From NCBI RefSeq assembly GCF_016907085.1, contig NZ_JAFBBJ010000001.1, positions 1,302,001 through 1,366,000 on the forward strand: a DNA stretch of 64,000 bases, written 5' to 3'. Of the stretch, positions 8,337 through 17,110 are shown piece after piece. Both the position numbers and the translations under genes were made by a program. Source of the stretch: Clavibacter michiganensis. Its GTDB lineage: Bacteria; Actinomycetota; Actinomycetes; Actinomycetales; Microbacteriaceae. The notes under the pieces were generated by a model, which saw only the letters and a program-made list of their open reading frames with translations, ran no database searches and was not told the origin of the DNA. How positions within the stretch are numbered: position 1 is the stretch's first letter; every line of letters starts with the position of its first letter.

Positions 8337-9368
8337 CTACCAGAGGATCTCGGTCATGGCCGTGTTGAGGCCGGAGCCCACGCCCATGCAGAGCACGCGG
8401 TCGCCGCGGCTGAGGCTGTCGGCCTGGTCGGCGAGCGTGATGGGGATGCTCGCGGGGCCGACGTTGCCGTAGCGCGGGTAGGTGAGCGGCACGCGCGACT
8501 TGTCGAGCTTCGCGGCCTTGACGATGGCGTTCGTGTGGACGTCCGACACCTGGTGGAGGACGTAGCGGTCCATGTCGGACCACTCCCAGTCGTCCTGCGC
8601 GGCTTCCTTCCACGCGTCGACGACGAGCTCCATGCCGCCGCGGAGCAGCTCCTTCGTGTCGGTGAACATGCCGTCCACGTCGCCGATGCAGAGCTCGTGG
8701 TGCTGGGTGGCCGCGCGCGTGACGCCGCCGAGGATCCGGTGCCCCTCGGGGTGGTCGCTCGTGCGCCCGAGGACGGCCGCCGCGGCGCCCGCGCCGAGCG
8801 TGAGGCTGGGGAACTCGCTGAGGAAGTCGGCGCGCGTGGTCTCCGGGCGGAGCAGGCGCGCGACCGTGTTGTGGCGGATCTCGCCGGCGTCCTCGCCGTC
8901 GACGATCATCGCGTAGTCGATCTGACCCGAGTCGATGAGGTGGCCCGCGAGCGTCATCGCGTTGACGAAGCCGAGGCACGCGTTGGCGATGTCGAAGTTC
9001 AGGGCCGACGACGGCAGCCCGAGGCCGTGGTGGATGCTGACCGCGACGCTCGGCTCGAGGTGCGCCCGCGTCACGGAGGTGTTGATGAGCAGCCCGATCT
9101 GCGACGGCTGGACGCCGGCCTGCGCGAGCGCCTTGCGCCCGGCCTCGGTCGCGGCCGCGTCGAAGGACATGGACGCGTCCCAGTTGCGGCGCTCGAGCAC
9201 GCCCGCGACGCGCTGCAGGAGACCGGTGGGGAGGCGGAGCCGGGAGAGCACGGGCTTCAGGCGGTCGTCGATCTCGACCGAGGTCACGGTGTGGGGCGCG
9301 AGGACGCTGGCGAGCCCCAGCAGGGAGGTGTTCCGATGCCGGAATGTGGCGTTACCGTTCAACAGCAT
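8337..9368 (-). CDS. oleA: OleA-like thiolase, head-to-head acyl-CoA condensation
   Basis: A 343-residue thiolase-fold protein resembling KAS III. The catalytic cysteine is in NACLGF (Cys131), and Glu105 in HLEPS precedes it by 26 residues, the same spacing as Glu117 and Cys143 of Xanthomonas OleA. Later come LHQVSD (catalytic His) and GNVGPASIP (Asn). OleA condenses two acyl-CoAs into a 2-alkyl-3-ketoacid, the first step of long-chain olefin synthesis. The ATG at 9368 starts the conserved N-terminus; upstream in-frame codons translate to low-complexity residues. It begins the ole operon and lies 107 bases downstream of ispG on the same strand. A KAS III-type ketosynthase is the alternative, made unlikely by Glu105 and the neighbours. 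Confidence 0.87.
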   Translation of the reverse strand: MLLNGNATFRHRNTSLLGLASVLAPHTVTSVEIDDRLKPVLSRLRLPTGLLQRVAGVLERRNWDASMSFDAAATEAGRKALAQAGVQPSQIGLLINTSVTRAHLEPSVAVSIHHGLGLPSSALNFDIANACLGFVNAMTLAGHLIDSGQIDYAMIVDGEDAGEIRHNTVARLLRPETTRADFLSEFPSLTLGAGAAAAVLGRTSDHPEGHRILGGVTRAATQHHELCIGDVDGMFTDTKELLRGGMELVVDAWKEAAQDDWEWSDMDRYVLHQVSDVHTNAIVKAAKLDKSRVPLTYPRYGNVGPASIPITLADQADSLSRGDRVLCMGVGSGLNTAMTEILW

Positions 9369-9475
9369 CCTCAGTTCGTGGGGCGGTCCGCCGGGCGGAC
9401 GACTAGCAGAGCCTACGCGCAGGCGGCGCGCGCGGACGCACGCCGCCGGTGCGGGCGGGTGGGGAGTACGGGGGT

Positions 9476-10621
9476 CTAGACGAGGATCTCGGGGCTGCCG
9501 ATGGATCCCGCGGGCATCTCCGCGGCGAGGCGGTTCGCCTCCTCGATGAGGGTCTGGACGATCTCGGCCTCGGGGACGGTCTTGATGACCTCGCCCTTGA
9601 CGAAGATCTGCCCGCGGCCGTTGCCGGACGCGACGCCGAGCTCGGCCTCGCGGGCCTCGCCGGGCCCGTTCACGACGCAGCCCATGACGGCGACGCGCAG
9701 CGGCACGTTGACGTGCTTGAGGCCCTCGGTGACCTGCTCGGCGAGCGAGTAGACGTCGACCTGGGCGCGGCCGCAGCTCGGGCAGGAGACGATCTCGAGC
9801 TTGCGCTCCCGGAGGTTGAGCGACTGCAGGATCTGCAGGCCCACCTTCACCTCCTCGGCCGGCGGCGCGGAGAGGGACACGCGGATGGTGTCGCCGATGC
9901 CCTCGGAGAGCAGGATGCCGAACGCCGTGGCGCTCTTGATGGTGCCCTGGAACGCGGGGCCCGCCTCGGTGACGCCGAGGTGCAGGGGCCAGTCGCCGCG
10001 CTCGGCGAGCAGGCGGTAGGCCTTCACCATGATGACGGGGTCGTTGTGCTTGACCGAGATCTTGAAGTCGTGGAAGTCGTGCTCCTCGAAGAGGCTGGCC
10101 TCCCACACGGCGGACTCGACGAGCGCCTCGGGCGTGGCCTTGCCGTACTTCTGCAGGAGGCTCGGGTGCAGGGATCCGGCGTTGACGCCGATGCGGATCG
10201 AGGTGCCAGCAGCCTTGGCGGCCTTCGCGATGGCGCCGACCTGGTCGTCGAACTTGCGGATGTTGCCCGGGTTCACGCGCACCGCGCCGACGCCGGCGTC
10301 GATGGCCGTGAAGACGTAGCGGGGCTGGAAGTGGATGTCCGCGATGATCGGGATCTGGCTCTTCTTGGCCAGGATGTGCAGCACGTCCGCGTCGTCCTGG
10401 TGCGGGACGGCGACGCGCACGATGTCGCAGCCCGTGGCCGTGAGCTCGGCGATCTGCTGGAGCGTCGCGTTGATGTTGGTCGTCTGCGTGGTCGTCATCG
10501 ACTGGACGCTGACCTGGGCGTTCCCGCCCACCTTCACCTTGCCGACGCTGATCTGACGGGTCTTGCGGCGGGGCGCGAGGACCTCAGGGACCTTCGGCAT
10601 TCCGAGATTGACTGCTGGCAC
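9476..10621 (-). CDS. ispG: 4-hydroxy-3-methylbut-2-enyl diphosphate synthase (flavodoxin), IspG/GcpE
   Basis: Penultimate enzyme of the MEP isoprenoid pathway; a 4Fe-4S protein that converts MEcPP to HMBPP. The 381 residues carry the family signatures [26 protein letters not shown] and VRVNPGNI, plus the cluster ligands CPSCGR and [10 protein letters not shown]. Length is typical of the short bacterial form. The GTG start has no ribosome binding site but lies six bases after TAGGCT, pointing to a leaderless transcript. It lies downstream of rseP, the conserved actinobacterial dxr-rseP-ispG neighbourhood. Confidence 0.97.
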   Translation of the reverse strand: MPAVNLGMPKVPEVLAPRRKTRQISVGKVKVGGNAQVSVQSMTTTQTTNINATLQQIAELTATGCDIVRVAVPHQDDADVLHILAKKSQIPIIADIHFQPRYVFTAIDAGVGAVRVNPGNIRKFDDQVGAIAKAAKAAGTSIRIGVNAGSLHPSLLQKYGKATPEALVESAVWEASLFEEHDFHDFKISVKHNDPVIMVKAYRLLAERGDWPLHLGVTEAGPAFQGTIKSATAFGILLSEGIGDTIRVSLSAPPAEEVKVGLQILQSLNLRERKLEIVSCPSCGRAQVDVYSLAEQVTEGLKHVNVPLRVAVMGCVVNGPGEAREAELGVASGNGRGQIFVKGEVIKTVPEAEIVQTLIEEANRLAAEMPAGSIGSPEILV

Positions 10622-10627
10622 GGGAAG

Positions 10628-10633
10628 AGCCTA
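10628..10633 (-). promoter_or_regulatory. -10 element of ispG, leaderless arrangement
   Basis: TAGGCT on the minus strand with exactly six bases to the GTG start of ispG, the same hexamer and spacing as in front of proS. It implies that ispG can be expressed independently of rseP. Confidence 0.6.
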
Positions 10634-10670
10634 CGTCCGATTCCTGCGCGCCCGGTGCGTCGGGGCGCGC

Positions 10671-10688
10671 GGCCCGCCGTCGCGGGCC
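10671..10688 (-). terminator. Hairpin between rseP and ispG
   Basis: Perfect seven-base stem (GGCCCGC and GCGGGCC) with a CGTC loop, 26 bases after the rseP stop and ahead of the ispG -10. No T-run follows, as is common for actinobacterial terminators. Confidence 0.4.
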
Positions 10689-10714
10689 GGCCCGGGATCA
10701 GGCGCTGGGCGGCG

Positions 10715-12136
10715 TCAGGTCAGCCGGACCGGGTTCACCAGGTCGGCGAAGATCAGCAGCGCGCTCATGGCGCCGAAGAGGATCACGACCACGAACGTCA
10801 GCGGCATGAGCTTCGCGACGTCGACCGGCCCGGGGTCGCGGCGGCCGAACGCCTTCGCCAGGAACCGGCGGACGCCCTCGACGATCGCGCCGAGCACGTG
10901 ACCGCCGTCGAGCGGCAGCAGCGGCAGGAGGTTGATCATGCCGAGCGCCACGTTGAGCGACGCGACCAGGCCGATCATGGCCGAGGCGCGCGAGGCGACG
11001 GGCGTCTCGTCGAGGCTCGCGATCTCGCCCGCGACGCGGCCGACGCCGACGACGCTCATGGGGCCGTTCGGGTCGCGCTCGCCGCCGCCGAACGCCGCGC
11101 GGCCGACGTCGACCAGGCGCTGCGGGAGGTTGAGGATGAGGTTGCCGACCGCGGCCATGTTCTCGCCGGTCGTGGTGAAGGCGGCCGAGAGCGGCTGCTG
11201 CTGGACGGCCTGCGTGGGGCTGAAGCCGATGAGGCCGACCTCGCGCGTGACCGGGTTCCCCTGCTCGTCGACCTCGGGGGCGCCGCGCTGGCCGATGACG
11301 GCCTGCTGCGTGAGCACGGGCGTGATGGCGAGCGTCTGGCGGGCGCCGTCGCGCTCAACGACGACGTCGAGCTCCTTGCCCGCGGACACCTGGACCGTGC
11401 CGGTGACCTGGTCCCATGCGGTGATCGGCGTGCCGTCGATGCTGACGATCGTGTCGCCGGGCTGGAGGCCGGCCGCCGCTCCCGGGGCCGCGGGGGCGCC
11501 GGCGGGGCAGGTGGCGGCGTCGGCCGACGCGGTGGATCCGGCGGGCACGATGCACGCGTTCACCTGGCCGACCGTCGTGGTGGGCGTCGTGACGCCGAAG
11601 CCGCAGAGCACGACGGCGAACAGCACGATCGCGAGCAGGAAGTTCATGGCCGGGCCGCCGAGCATGATCACCATGCGCTTGAGGACGGGCAGCTTGTAGA
11701 AGGCGCGGTCCTCCTCGTCGCCGACGCTCTCCGCGCTGGCCTGGCGGGCGTCCTGCACGAGGAGGTCGAAGAAGCCGCGGCCGGCGCGGTCGTCGGCGTC
11801 CGGGGCGGCCGGCGATGCGGCGTCGGCGCCGCGACGGCTGTCGGTCCCGACGAGCTGCGCGATCCCCGTGCTGCTCGTGCCGGCGCGCGAGCTCTGCGGC
11901 GGGAACATGCCGATCATGGAGATGTAGCCACCGAGCGGGATGGCCTTCACGCCGTACTCGGTCTCGCCCTTGCGGCGGCTGAAGATCGTGGGCCCGAAGC
12001 CGATCATGTACTGCGTGACGCGCACGCCGAAGAGCTTGGCGGGCACCAGGTGCCCGACCTCGTGGAGGCCGATGGACACGGCGACGCCGACCACGATGAT
12101 GAGCACCCCGAGGATGTAGAGGAAGACGCCGTCCAT
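10715..12136 (-). CDS. rseP: Site-2 zinc metalloprotease, RseP/Rip1 family (M50)
   Basis: Membrane-embedded protease that cuts anti-sigma factors or other membrane proteins within the bilayer (RseP in E. coli, Rip1 in mycobacteria). The 473 residues begin with a membrane segment holding HEVGH (the HExxH zinc site, about residues 21-25). A PDZ domain follows (LQPGDTIVSIDGTPI), and near the C-terminus LDGGHV (the LDG motif with the zinc-binding Asp) lies between further membrane segments. A loop of about 60 residues rich in Ala/Asp sits between the first helix region and the central part. The ATG is eight bases downstream of TAGCGT and has no close ribosome binding site. It is separated from dxr by two plus-strand genes. 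Confidence 0.93.
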   Translation of the reverse strand: MDGVFLYILGVLIIVVGVAVSIGLHEVGHLVPAKLFGVRVTQYMIGFGPTIFSRRKGETEYGVKAIPLGGYISMIGMFPPQSSRAGTSSTGIAQLVGTDSRRGADAASPAAPDADDRAGRGFFDLLVQDARQASAESVGDEEDRAFYKLPVLKRMVIMLGGPAMNFLLAIVLFAVVLCGFGVTTPTTTVGQVNACIVPAGSTASADAATCPAGAPAAPGAAAGLQPGDTIVSIDGTPITAWDQVTGTVQVSAGKELDVVVERDGARQTLAITPVLTQQAVIGQRGAPEVDEQGNPVTREVGLIGFSPTQAVQQQPLSAAFTTTGENMAAVGNLILNLPQRLVDVGRAAFGGGERDPNGPMSVVGVGRVAGEIASLDETPVASRASAMIGLVASLNVALGMINLLPLLPLDGGHVLGAIVEGVRRFLAKAFGRRDPGPVDVAKLMPLTFVVVILFGAMSALLIFADLVNPVRLT

Positions 12137-12144
12137 GGTGGGAG

Positions 12145-12150
12145 ACGCTA
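12145..12150 (-). promoter_or_regulatory. Probable -10 element of rseP
   Basis: TAGCGT on the minus strand, eight bases before the rseP ATG. The transcript would carry at most one or two untranslated bases. Confidence 0.4.
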
Positions 12151-12241
12151 CCTCCCGCACCCTGGGCGGACGCCCCCGCGGCGCGGATCCGCAGGCTGGC
12201 CGCCGACCGCGCGGGGCGGGTGCCGCCCAGGAGCCCCCGGC

Positions 12242-12247
12242 TAGTCT
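12242..12247 (+). promoter_or_regulatory. Probable -10 element of the kinase-lipoprotein pair
   Basis: TAGTCT, followed after eight bases by an in-frame GTG (12256) and after 26 bases by the ATG (12274) that has a ribosome binding site. It faces the divergent rseP promoter, with about 90 bases between the two -10 elements. Confidence 0.4.
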
Positions 12248-12273
12248 GGGAACCCGTGACGAGAGGTGCGCCC

Positions 12274-13539
12274 ATGCCCGGAGAACGGCCCGACCCACTC
12301 GCCGGCACGCTGCTGGCCGGCCGCTACCGCATCAGCGGGCTGCTCGGACGCGGCGGAATGGCCACCGTGTACCGCGCGTCCGACGAGACCCTCGGCCGCG
12401 AGGTCGCCGTCAAGGTCTTCGCGACCGACTCCGCCGACCCGGCCGAGGTCGAGCGCCAGGAGGGCGAGGTGCGCATGCTGGCGGGCCTCAGCCACCCGGG
12501 CCTCGTGACGCTCTTCGACGTGGGCGACGACGTCGTCGCGGACCGCGTGCTCGCCTTCATCGTGATGGAGATCGTCGACGGCACCACGCTCGCCGACCGG
12601 ATGAAGGAGGGGCCGCTCCCGGGGCCCGAGGTCGCGCGCATCGGCGGGATCCTCAGCGACGCGCTCGGCTACATCCACCGCCGCGGGGTCGTGCACCGCG
12701 ACGTCAAGCCCGCCAACGTGCTGCTGGCGCGCCCCGAGGACGACGACGAGCCCGCGATCGCCAAGCTCACCGACTTCGGCATCGCGCGCCTCGTGGACGG
12801 CACGCGCCTCACCTCGACCGGATCCATCGTCGGCACCGTCAGCTACCTCAGCCCCGAGCAGGCGCTCGGCGAGGAGGTGGGCGCGCCCACCGACGTCTAC
12901 GCGCTCGGCCTCGTGCTCCTCGAGTGCCTCACCGGCCGCCGCACCTTCCCGGGCACGGCCGCGGAGTCGACCATGGCGCGCGTCGTGCGCGATCCGGAGA
13001 TCCCCGCGCGCCTCGGCGCCTCGTGGGTGGACCTCCTCGGCCGCATGACCCGTCGCGATCCCGCGACGCGGCCCACCGCGCGCGAGGTCGCCGCGGAGCT
13101 GCGGACCGGGCGCGCGCCGGAGTCCGCGGTGGACGCGCCGACGGCCACGTCGACGCGGGTGATGCCGGCGGCCGCGGCGGCCGGGTTCGGCGCCGCCGGG
13201 GCGGGTGCGGCTGCGGCCGCCGCCGCGCCGGCCGCGGATCCGGACGCCCGGACCGAGCGGTTCGCCGCCGCGTCGGCCGCGCCTCCCCCGCGCGGCGCCG
13301 ACCCCACGGCGATGACCTCCCCGGCATTCGGCTCCGGCGAGGATCGCGTCCCGGCGAAGCGCCGCGGCAGCCGGGCCCTCAGCATCGCCGTCGTGTCCGT
13401 GCTCATCGCGGCGGCCGCCGTCGTGGGCGTCGTGACCATCCCCCTGCTGTCCGACCGCGACACGTCGTACCCTTCCGTCCCCGGACCCCTCGGCGCCAGC
13501 CTCGAGGAGCTGCAGAAGAGCGTGGAGAACGCCCCGTGA
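12274..13539 (+). CDS. Membrane Ser/Thr protein kinase without sensor repeats
   Basis: A Hanks-type kinase of 421 residues. The kinase domain spans about residues 10-265: GRGGMATV loop, AVKVF lysine, HRDVKPANV catalytic loop, DFGIAR, SPEQA and DVYALG. An Ala/Pro-rich juxtamembrane stretch follows, then one transmembrane segment (VSVLIAAAAVVGVVTI) and only about 30 extracellular residues. There are no PASTA repeats, so it is not a PknB cell-wall sensor. The start at 12274 has GAGAGG ahead; the in-frame GTG at 12256, eight bases after a -10 element, is an alternative that adds six residues. It overlaps the next lipoprotein gene by four bases (GTGA), which suggests the lipoprotein is its partner or target. 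Confidence 0.88.
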   Translation: MPGERPDPLAGTLLAGRYRISGLLGRGGMATVYRASDETLGREVAVKVFATDSADPAEVERQEGEVRMLAGLSHPGLVTLFDVGDDVVADRVLAFIVMEIVDGTTLADRMKEGPLPGPEVARIGGILSDALGYIHRRGVVHRDVKPANVLLARPEDDDEPAIAKLTDFGIARLVDGTRLTSTGSIVGTVSYLSPEQALGEEVGAPTDVYALGLVLLECLTGRRTFPGTAAESTMARVVRDPEIPARLGASWVDLLGRMTRRDPATRPTAREVAAELRTGRAPESAVDAPTATSTRVMPAAAAAGFGAAGAGAAAAAAAPAADPDARTERFAAASAAPPPRGADPTAMTSPAFGSGEDRVPAKRRGSRALSIAVVSVLIAAAAVVGVVTIPLLSDRDTSYPSVPGPLGASLEELQKSVENAP

Positions 13540-14141
13540 TCCGCACATCGACCCGCCCCGGCCCCGTCCGGCGCTCGCTCCGCGGGCGCGCCGCCGTGAG
13601 CCTCGCGGCGGCGACCACCGCCGTGCTCCTCCTCGCCGGCTGCGCGGGATCGTCGACGCCGGAGGACCGCGCGCTCGACGACCTGCAGCAGCGCACGCTG
13701 TCCGTGACCCAGTCGTCCGCCGACGGCGACTACGCCAAGGCGCTCGCGCAGCTCGAGGAGCTGCGTGCCGCCGTGGAGGCCGACCTCGCCGACGGATCCA
13801 TCGACCAGGCGCGGCACGACGAGGTCATCGCGCGCATCGACGCGGTGCGCGCGCAGCTCGAGGCCGCCCGCGACGCGGCGGAGACCACGCCGACGCCCTC
13901 GACCTCGCCGTCCACGAGCCCCTCGCCGTCGCCGTCCCCCTCGCGGACGCCGACGCCCTCCCCCACGCCGAGCCCGACGCGCACGGCGACGCCCTCACCC
14001 TCGCCCACTCCGAGCCCGACGCCGGAGGAGGACGACGGACCCGCCGCCCCGGGTGGCGGGGATGCCGGACCCGGCAACGCGGGGAACGGGAACGGGAACG
14101 GCAAGGGCAACGGCGGACCCGGCAAGCCCGGGAACGGCTGA
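13536..14141 (+). CDS. Lipoprotein with Ser/Thr/Pro-rich stalk and Gly/Asn tail
   Basis: 201 residues from a GTG that overlaps the kinase stop. A signal peptide ends in the lipobox LLAGC (Cys36). A helical, charged domain (about 40-115, EDRALDDLQQR to AQLEAARDAAE) is probably a coiled coil. Then come about 50 residues of alternating Thr, Pro and Ser, a mucin-like stalk, and a Gly/Asn-rich end. I do not recognise a family. Known facts: lipid-anchored actinobacterial proteins are often O-mannosylated on such Thr/Pro stretches. Inference: it is the extracellular partner of the kinase encoded just before. Confidence 0.8.
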   Translation: MIRTSTRPGPVRRSLRGRAAVSLAAATTAVLLLAGCAGSSTPEDRALDDLQQRTLSVTQSSADGDYAKALAQLEELRAAVEADLADGSIDQARHDEVIARIDAVRAQLEAARDAAETTPTPSTSPSTSPSPSPSPSRTPTPSPTPSPTRTATPSPSPTPSPTPEEDDGPAAPGGGDAGPGNAGNGNGNGKGNGGPGKPGNG

Positions 14142-14291
14142 CGCGGGGACGCCTGACCTCGGTCCCGTCGGGGCTGAGCCGGGCTCCGCACGCCATCCCC
14201 CGCGGCCGAGTCCGGCTCCGGCTCCGGCTCCGCAAGCGGACAGCGGCATGACCGCGCTCCGCACGCGCTCCCGCCGTGGCGGCGCAACAGG

Positions 14292-14309
14292 CGATGCGCG
14301 GTCGCATCG
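14292..14309 (-). terminator. Hairpin downstream of dxr in the 14142-14335 gap
   Basis: Perfect seven-base stem (CGATGCG/CGCATCG) with a CGGT loop, 27 bases after the dxr stop. The 194-base gap between the convergent lipoprotein and dxr genes also holds a short GGCTCC tandem (14212-14232). I see no gene in it. Confidence 0.5.
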
Positions 14310-14335
14310 ACGAGAGGACGCTCCCGTGGGACGGG

Positions 14336-15418
14336 TCAGACGCCGAGCACGCGGTCGGCCTCGGTGCGGGCCCAGCGCTCCGCCTCGGCCAGCGACGCGC
14401 GCGTGAGCGCGCCGGACGCCGGCTCGTGGGCGTCGACGACGCGGCGGATGGTGTCGACGATGTCGAGGAAGCCCGCGCGCCCCGCGTGGAACGCCTGCAC
14501 GGCCTGCTCGTTCGCCGCGTTGTAGACGGCCGGGTACGTGGATCCGGCGGCGCCGACCTGCTTGGCGAGCAGCACCGCGGGGAACGCCTCGTCGTCGAGC
14601 GGCTCGAAGGTCCACGTCGCGGCGCGGGTCCAGTCGATGGGCACGCCGACGTCGTGCATGCGGTGCGGCCAGTTCAGGCCGAGCGCGATGGGGAGGCGCA
14701 TGTCCGGCGGCGACGCCTGCGCGAGCGTCGACCCGTCGATGAACTCGACCATGGAGTGCACGAGCGACTGCGGGTGCACGACGACGTCGATGCGCTCGTA
14801 GGGCACGTCGAACAGCAGGTGCGCCTCGATGACCTCGAGGCCCTTGTTGACGAGCGTCGACGAGTTCGTCGTGATGACGAGGCCCATGTCCCATGTGGGG
14901 TGCGCGAGGGCCTCGCGCGGCGTCACGTGCTCGAGCTCGGCGCGCGAGCGGCCGCGGAACGGGCCACCGGATGCCGTGACGACGAGGCGCCTGACCTCGT
15001 CGGCCGTCCCGCCGCGGAGCGCCTGCGCGATGGCCGAGTGCTCCGAGTCGACGGGGACGAGCTGGCCCGGCGCCGCGAGACCGCGCACCAGCTCGCCGCC
15101 GACGATGAGCGACTCCTTGTTGGCGAGGGCGAGGGTGCGGCCCTCCTCCAGCGCGGCGAGGGTCGGGCCGAGCCCCACGGATCCGGTGATGCCGTTGAGC
15201 ACCACGTCCGCGTCGACCGAGCGGATGAGCTGCTCGGCCTCGTCCGCGCCGACGGCCGTGTGCTCGACGCCGGCGACGCGCGCCTGCTCGGCGAGCGCCT
15301 CGCGCTTGCTGCCGGCGCCGAGCCCCACCACCTCGAAGAGCTCCGGGTGGCGCGCGACGACCTCGAGGGCCTGCACGCCGATGGAGCCCGTGGATCCGAG
15401 GATGATGACGCGGCGCAC
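14336..15418 (-). CDS. dxr: 1-deoxy-D-xylulose 5-phosphate reductoisomerase
   Basis: Second enzyme of the MEP pathway: NADPH-dependent conversion of DXP to MEP. The 360 residues show the nucleotide-binding ILGSTGSIG at the N-terminus, [31 protein letters not shown] (metal and substrate binding), [26 protein letters not shown], and [13 protein letters not shown]. The GTG at 15418 places the Rossmann motif right at the start, as in homologues, and lies eight bases after the FKBP stop. In many actinobacteria dxr directly precedes rseP and ispG; here a kinase-lipoprotein pair intervenes on the other strand. Confidence 0.96.
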   Translation of the reverse strand: MRRVIILGSTGSIGVQALEVVARHPELFEVVGLGAGSKREALAEQARVAGVEHTAVGADEAEQLIRSVDADVVLNGITGSVGLGPTLAALEEGRTLALANKESLIVGGELVRGLAAPGQLVPVDSEHSAIAQALRGGTADEVRRLVVTASGGPFRGRSRAELEHVTPREALAHPTWDMGLVITTNSSTLVNKGLEVIEAHLLFDVPYERIDVVVHPQSLVHSMVEFIDGSTLAQASPPDMRLPIALGLNWPHRMHDVGVPIDWTRAATWTFEPLDDEAFPAVLLAKQVGAAGSTYPAVYNAANEQAVQAFHAGRAGFLDIVDTIRRVVDAHEPASGALTRASLAEAERWARTEADRVLGV

Positions 15419-15426
15419 GGCTCGTC

Positions 15427-16449
15427 CTACTGGGCCGGGGCGGACTGGGTGCCGAGGATGTCGACGACGAACACGATGGTGTCGGTGCCGCCGATGTCCG
15501 CGCCGGAGCCCTTGTCGCCGTAGCCGTCGGCCGGCGGGATGATCGCGATGACCTGCGAGCCGACCTTCTGGCCGACGAGCGCCTTCGTGAAGCCGGGGAT
15601 GACGCCGCTCGTCGGGAACGAGACCGGCTTGGCGCCCTTGTCCCAGCTCGAGTCGAAGACCTTCTTGGTGTTCCAGTTGATGCCCGTGTACTGCACCGTG
15701 ACGTTGGCGCCGTCGGTGACCTCGGCGCCGTCGCCGACCTTGAGGTTCGCGATCTTCGTCTCCGTCGGCGGGGCCGCGTCCGGGATGGTGATGGTGGGCG
15801 CCCCGTTGTCCGCGAGGGTGACCGTCGGGAAGCCCTCCGGTGCGGGCTGGTCCGCGCCGTCGGCGCGCGTGGGGACCTGGCTCAGCACGTCGACCACGAT
15901 GACGATGGGGTCGTCGGCGCCGAGGCCGAGCGTCGTCGCCTGCTCGGCGGCGAAGCCGTCTGCTGCCGGGACCACCGCGACGATGCGCGATCCGACCGTG
16001 GTGCACTCGACCGCGCGGACGACGCCGGGGACGAGCGCGCTGTCGTCCAGCGTGGCCGGGAGCGGGGAGTCCGCGTTGTAGGCGAGCTGGGCGATGGCCT
16101 CGCCGGTCTTCCCGTTGTAGGCGGCGAGCGCGATGTTCGCGGTGGAGCCCGCGCCGACCTCCTCGCCGTCGCCCTCGGTGACGACGGTGCGCTCGGTGGT
16201 GTCGACCGTGAGCGGTCCGTCGACCGTGACCTCGGGTGCCTTCCCGAAGTCGCCGGAGACCTTGACCGACTTCGACGCGTCGCCCGACGGGGTGTCGATG
16301 CAGGACGCCCCCGCGGTGCGTGCGCCGGCCGTCGGGCTCGCGGACGGATCCGCGTTCGACGTGCCGCTGCCGGAGCAGGCGGACAGCGCCAGGACGGCGG
16401 CCGCGGCCAGGGTGAGGGGGATGCGTCGCTTCACGTGAGTCGCTTTCAT
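15427..16449 (-). CDS. FKBP-type peptidyl-prolyl isomerase lipoprotein with two FKBP units
   Basis: A 340-residue exported protein whose lipobox LSACS (Cys25) anchors it outside the membrane. The C-terminal FKBP domain (about residues 225-335) is complete: [37 protein letters not shown] and IVFVVDIL. The preceding segment (about 85-205) has the same plan ([27 protein letters not shown]) but lacks the FDSSW and YTG active-site aromatics, so it looks like a degenerate FKBP copy. It probably assists folding of secreted proteins. A possible shorter start is the GTG five codons in (VKRRIPL). Confidence 0.9.
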   Translation of the reverse strand: MKATHVKRRIPLTLAAAAVLALSACSGSGTSNADPSASPTAGARTAGASCIDTPSGDASKSVKVSGDFGKAPEVTVDGPLTVDTTERTVVTEGDGEEVGAGSTANIALAAYNGKTGEAIAQLAYNADSPLPATLDDSALVPGVVRAVECTTVGSRIVAVVPAADGFAAEQATTLGLGADDPIVIVVDVLSQVPTRADGADQPAPEGFPTVTLADNGAPTITIPDAAPPTETKIANLKVGDGAEVTDGANVTVQYTGINWNTKKVFDSSWDKGAKPVSFPTSGVIPGFTKALVGQKVGSQVIAIIPPADGYGDKGSGADIGGTDTIVFVVDILGTQSAPAQ

Positions 16450-16544
16450 CGGCGCGCCGGACGCACCAGGTATGTGGGAGGGACTCGCACAGTCTGCCCG
16501 AACCGGCCGGGGACCGCCTGACAGGGCGTGAGCCGAGCGCCGGG

Positions 16545-17039
16545 TCAGGCGCCCGCGGGGCCCGCGGTGGCCTCGAGCACGGTGCGCGGCGCGTGGTGCA
16601 CGGGGAAGTTGACGCTCGACGCGATGAAGCACCGCTCGGAGGCGCCCTGGTGCAGCGACGTCGCGAGCTCGACGTGCGCGGGATCCCGCACGGTGACGAC
16701 GGGCCGCAGCGTGACCTCCACGAAGTGCCCGCCCCCGTCGTCCGTCTGCCGCATGGTGCCGGTGGGCTCGTCGCTGTAGCCCACGACCACGACGCCCGCC
16801 ATGGCGGCCGCGTGCAGGTAGCTGAGCAGGTGGCACTGCGCGAGGGCCGAGATGAGGGTCTCCTCGGGGTTCCAGCGGTCGACGTCGCCGCGGAACGGGC
16901 GGTCGGCGGATCCCAGGAGGTCGGGCTTGCCGGCAGCGCGGATGACGTGGTCGCGGCCGTAGGAGCGGTAGTCGGACGTGCCGGATCCGCGGTCGCCCGT
17001 CCACTCGAGGGACAGGGCGTACCGGTGCTCGATCTGCAT
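16545..17039 (-). CDS. OsmC/Ohr family peroxide-reducing protein
   Basis: 164 residues. The two redox cysteines of the OsmC fold are visible: [11 protein letters not shown] (about residue 70) and [14 protein letters not shown] (about residue 136), with the upstream arginine-containing [14 protein letters not shown]. The family uses thiols to reduce organic or fatty-acid hydroperoxides. It is divergent from gabT. The ATG has no ribosome binding site and lies six bases after TAGCGT, a leaderless layout. It could be an OsmC-like protein of other specificity; the sequence does not show the substrate. Confidence 0.9.
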   Translation of the reverse strand: MQIEHRYALSLEWTGDRGSGTSDYRSYGRDHVIRAAGKPDLLGSADRPFRGDVDRWNPEETLISALAQCHLLSYLHAAAMAGVVVVGYSDEPTGTMRQTDDGGGHFVEVTLRPVVTVRDPAHVELATSLHQGASERCFIASSVNFPVHHAPRTVLEATAGPAGA

Positions 17040-17045
17040 GGGATC

Positions 17046-17051
17046 ACGCTA
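17046..17051 (-). promoter_or_regulatory. -10 element of the osmC-like gene, leaderless arrangement
   Basis: TAGCGT on the minus strand with six bases to the ATG at 17039. The same spacing is seen before proS, ispG, the PIG-L gene and the CPBP gene. Confidence 0.55.
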
Positions 17052-17095
17052 GCGAACGGCGCCGCGGCCCTCCCGGATCCCGCTGCCCGCGCGGG

Positions 17096-17101
17096 TAAAC
17101 T
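17096..17101 (+). promoter_or_regulatory. Probable -10 element of gabT
   Basis: TAAACT, nine bases before the gabT ATG, with no ribosome binding site in between. The leader would be zero to three bases long. Confidence 0.4.
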
Positions 17102-17110
17102 CGCCGGATC

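Noticed and set aside
12274..13539. Identification as PknB or PknA
   Set aside because: No PASTA repeats, only a short outer tail, and no division or peptidoglycan genes (rodA, pbpA, pstP) next to it.
14212..14232. GGCTCC triple repeat as a possible CRISPR or protein-binding array
   Set aside because: Only three six-base units without spacers; simple sequence.
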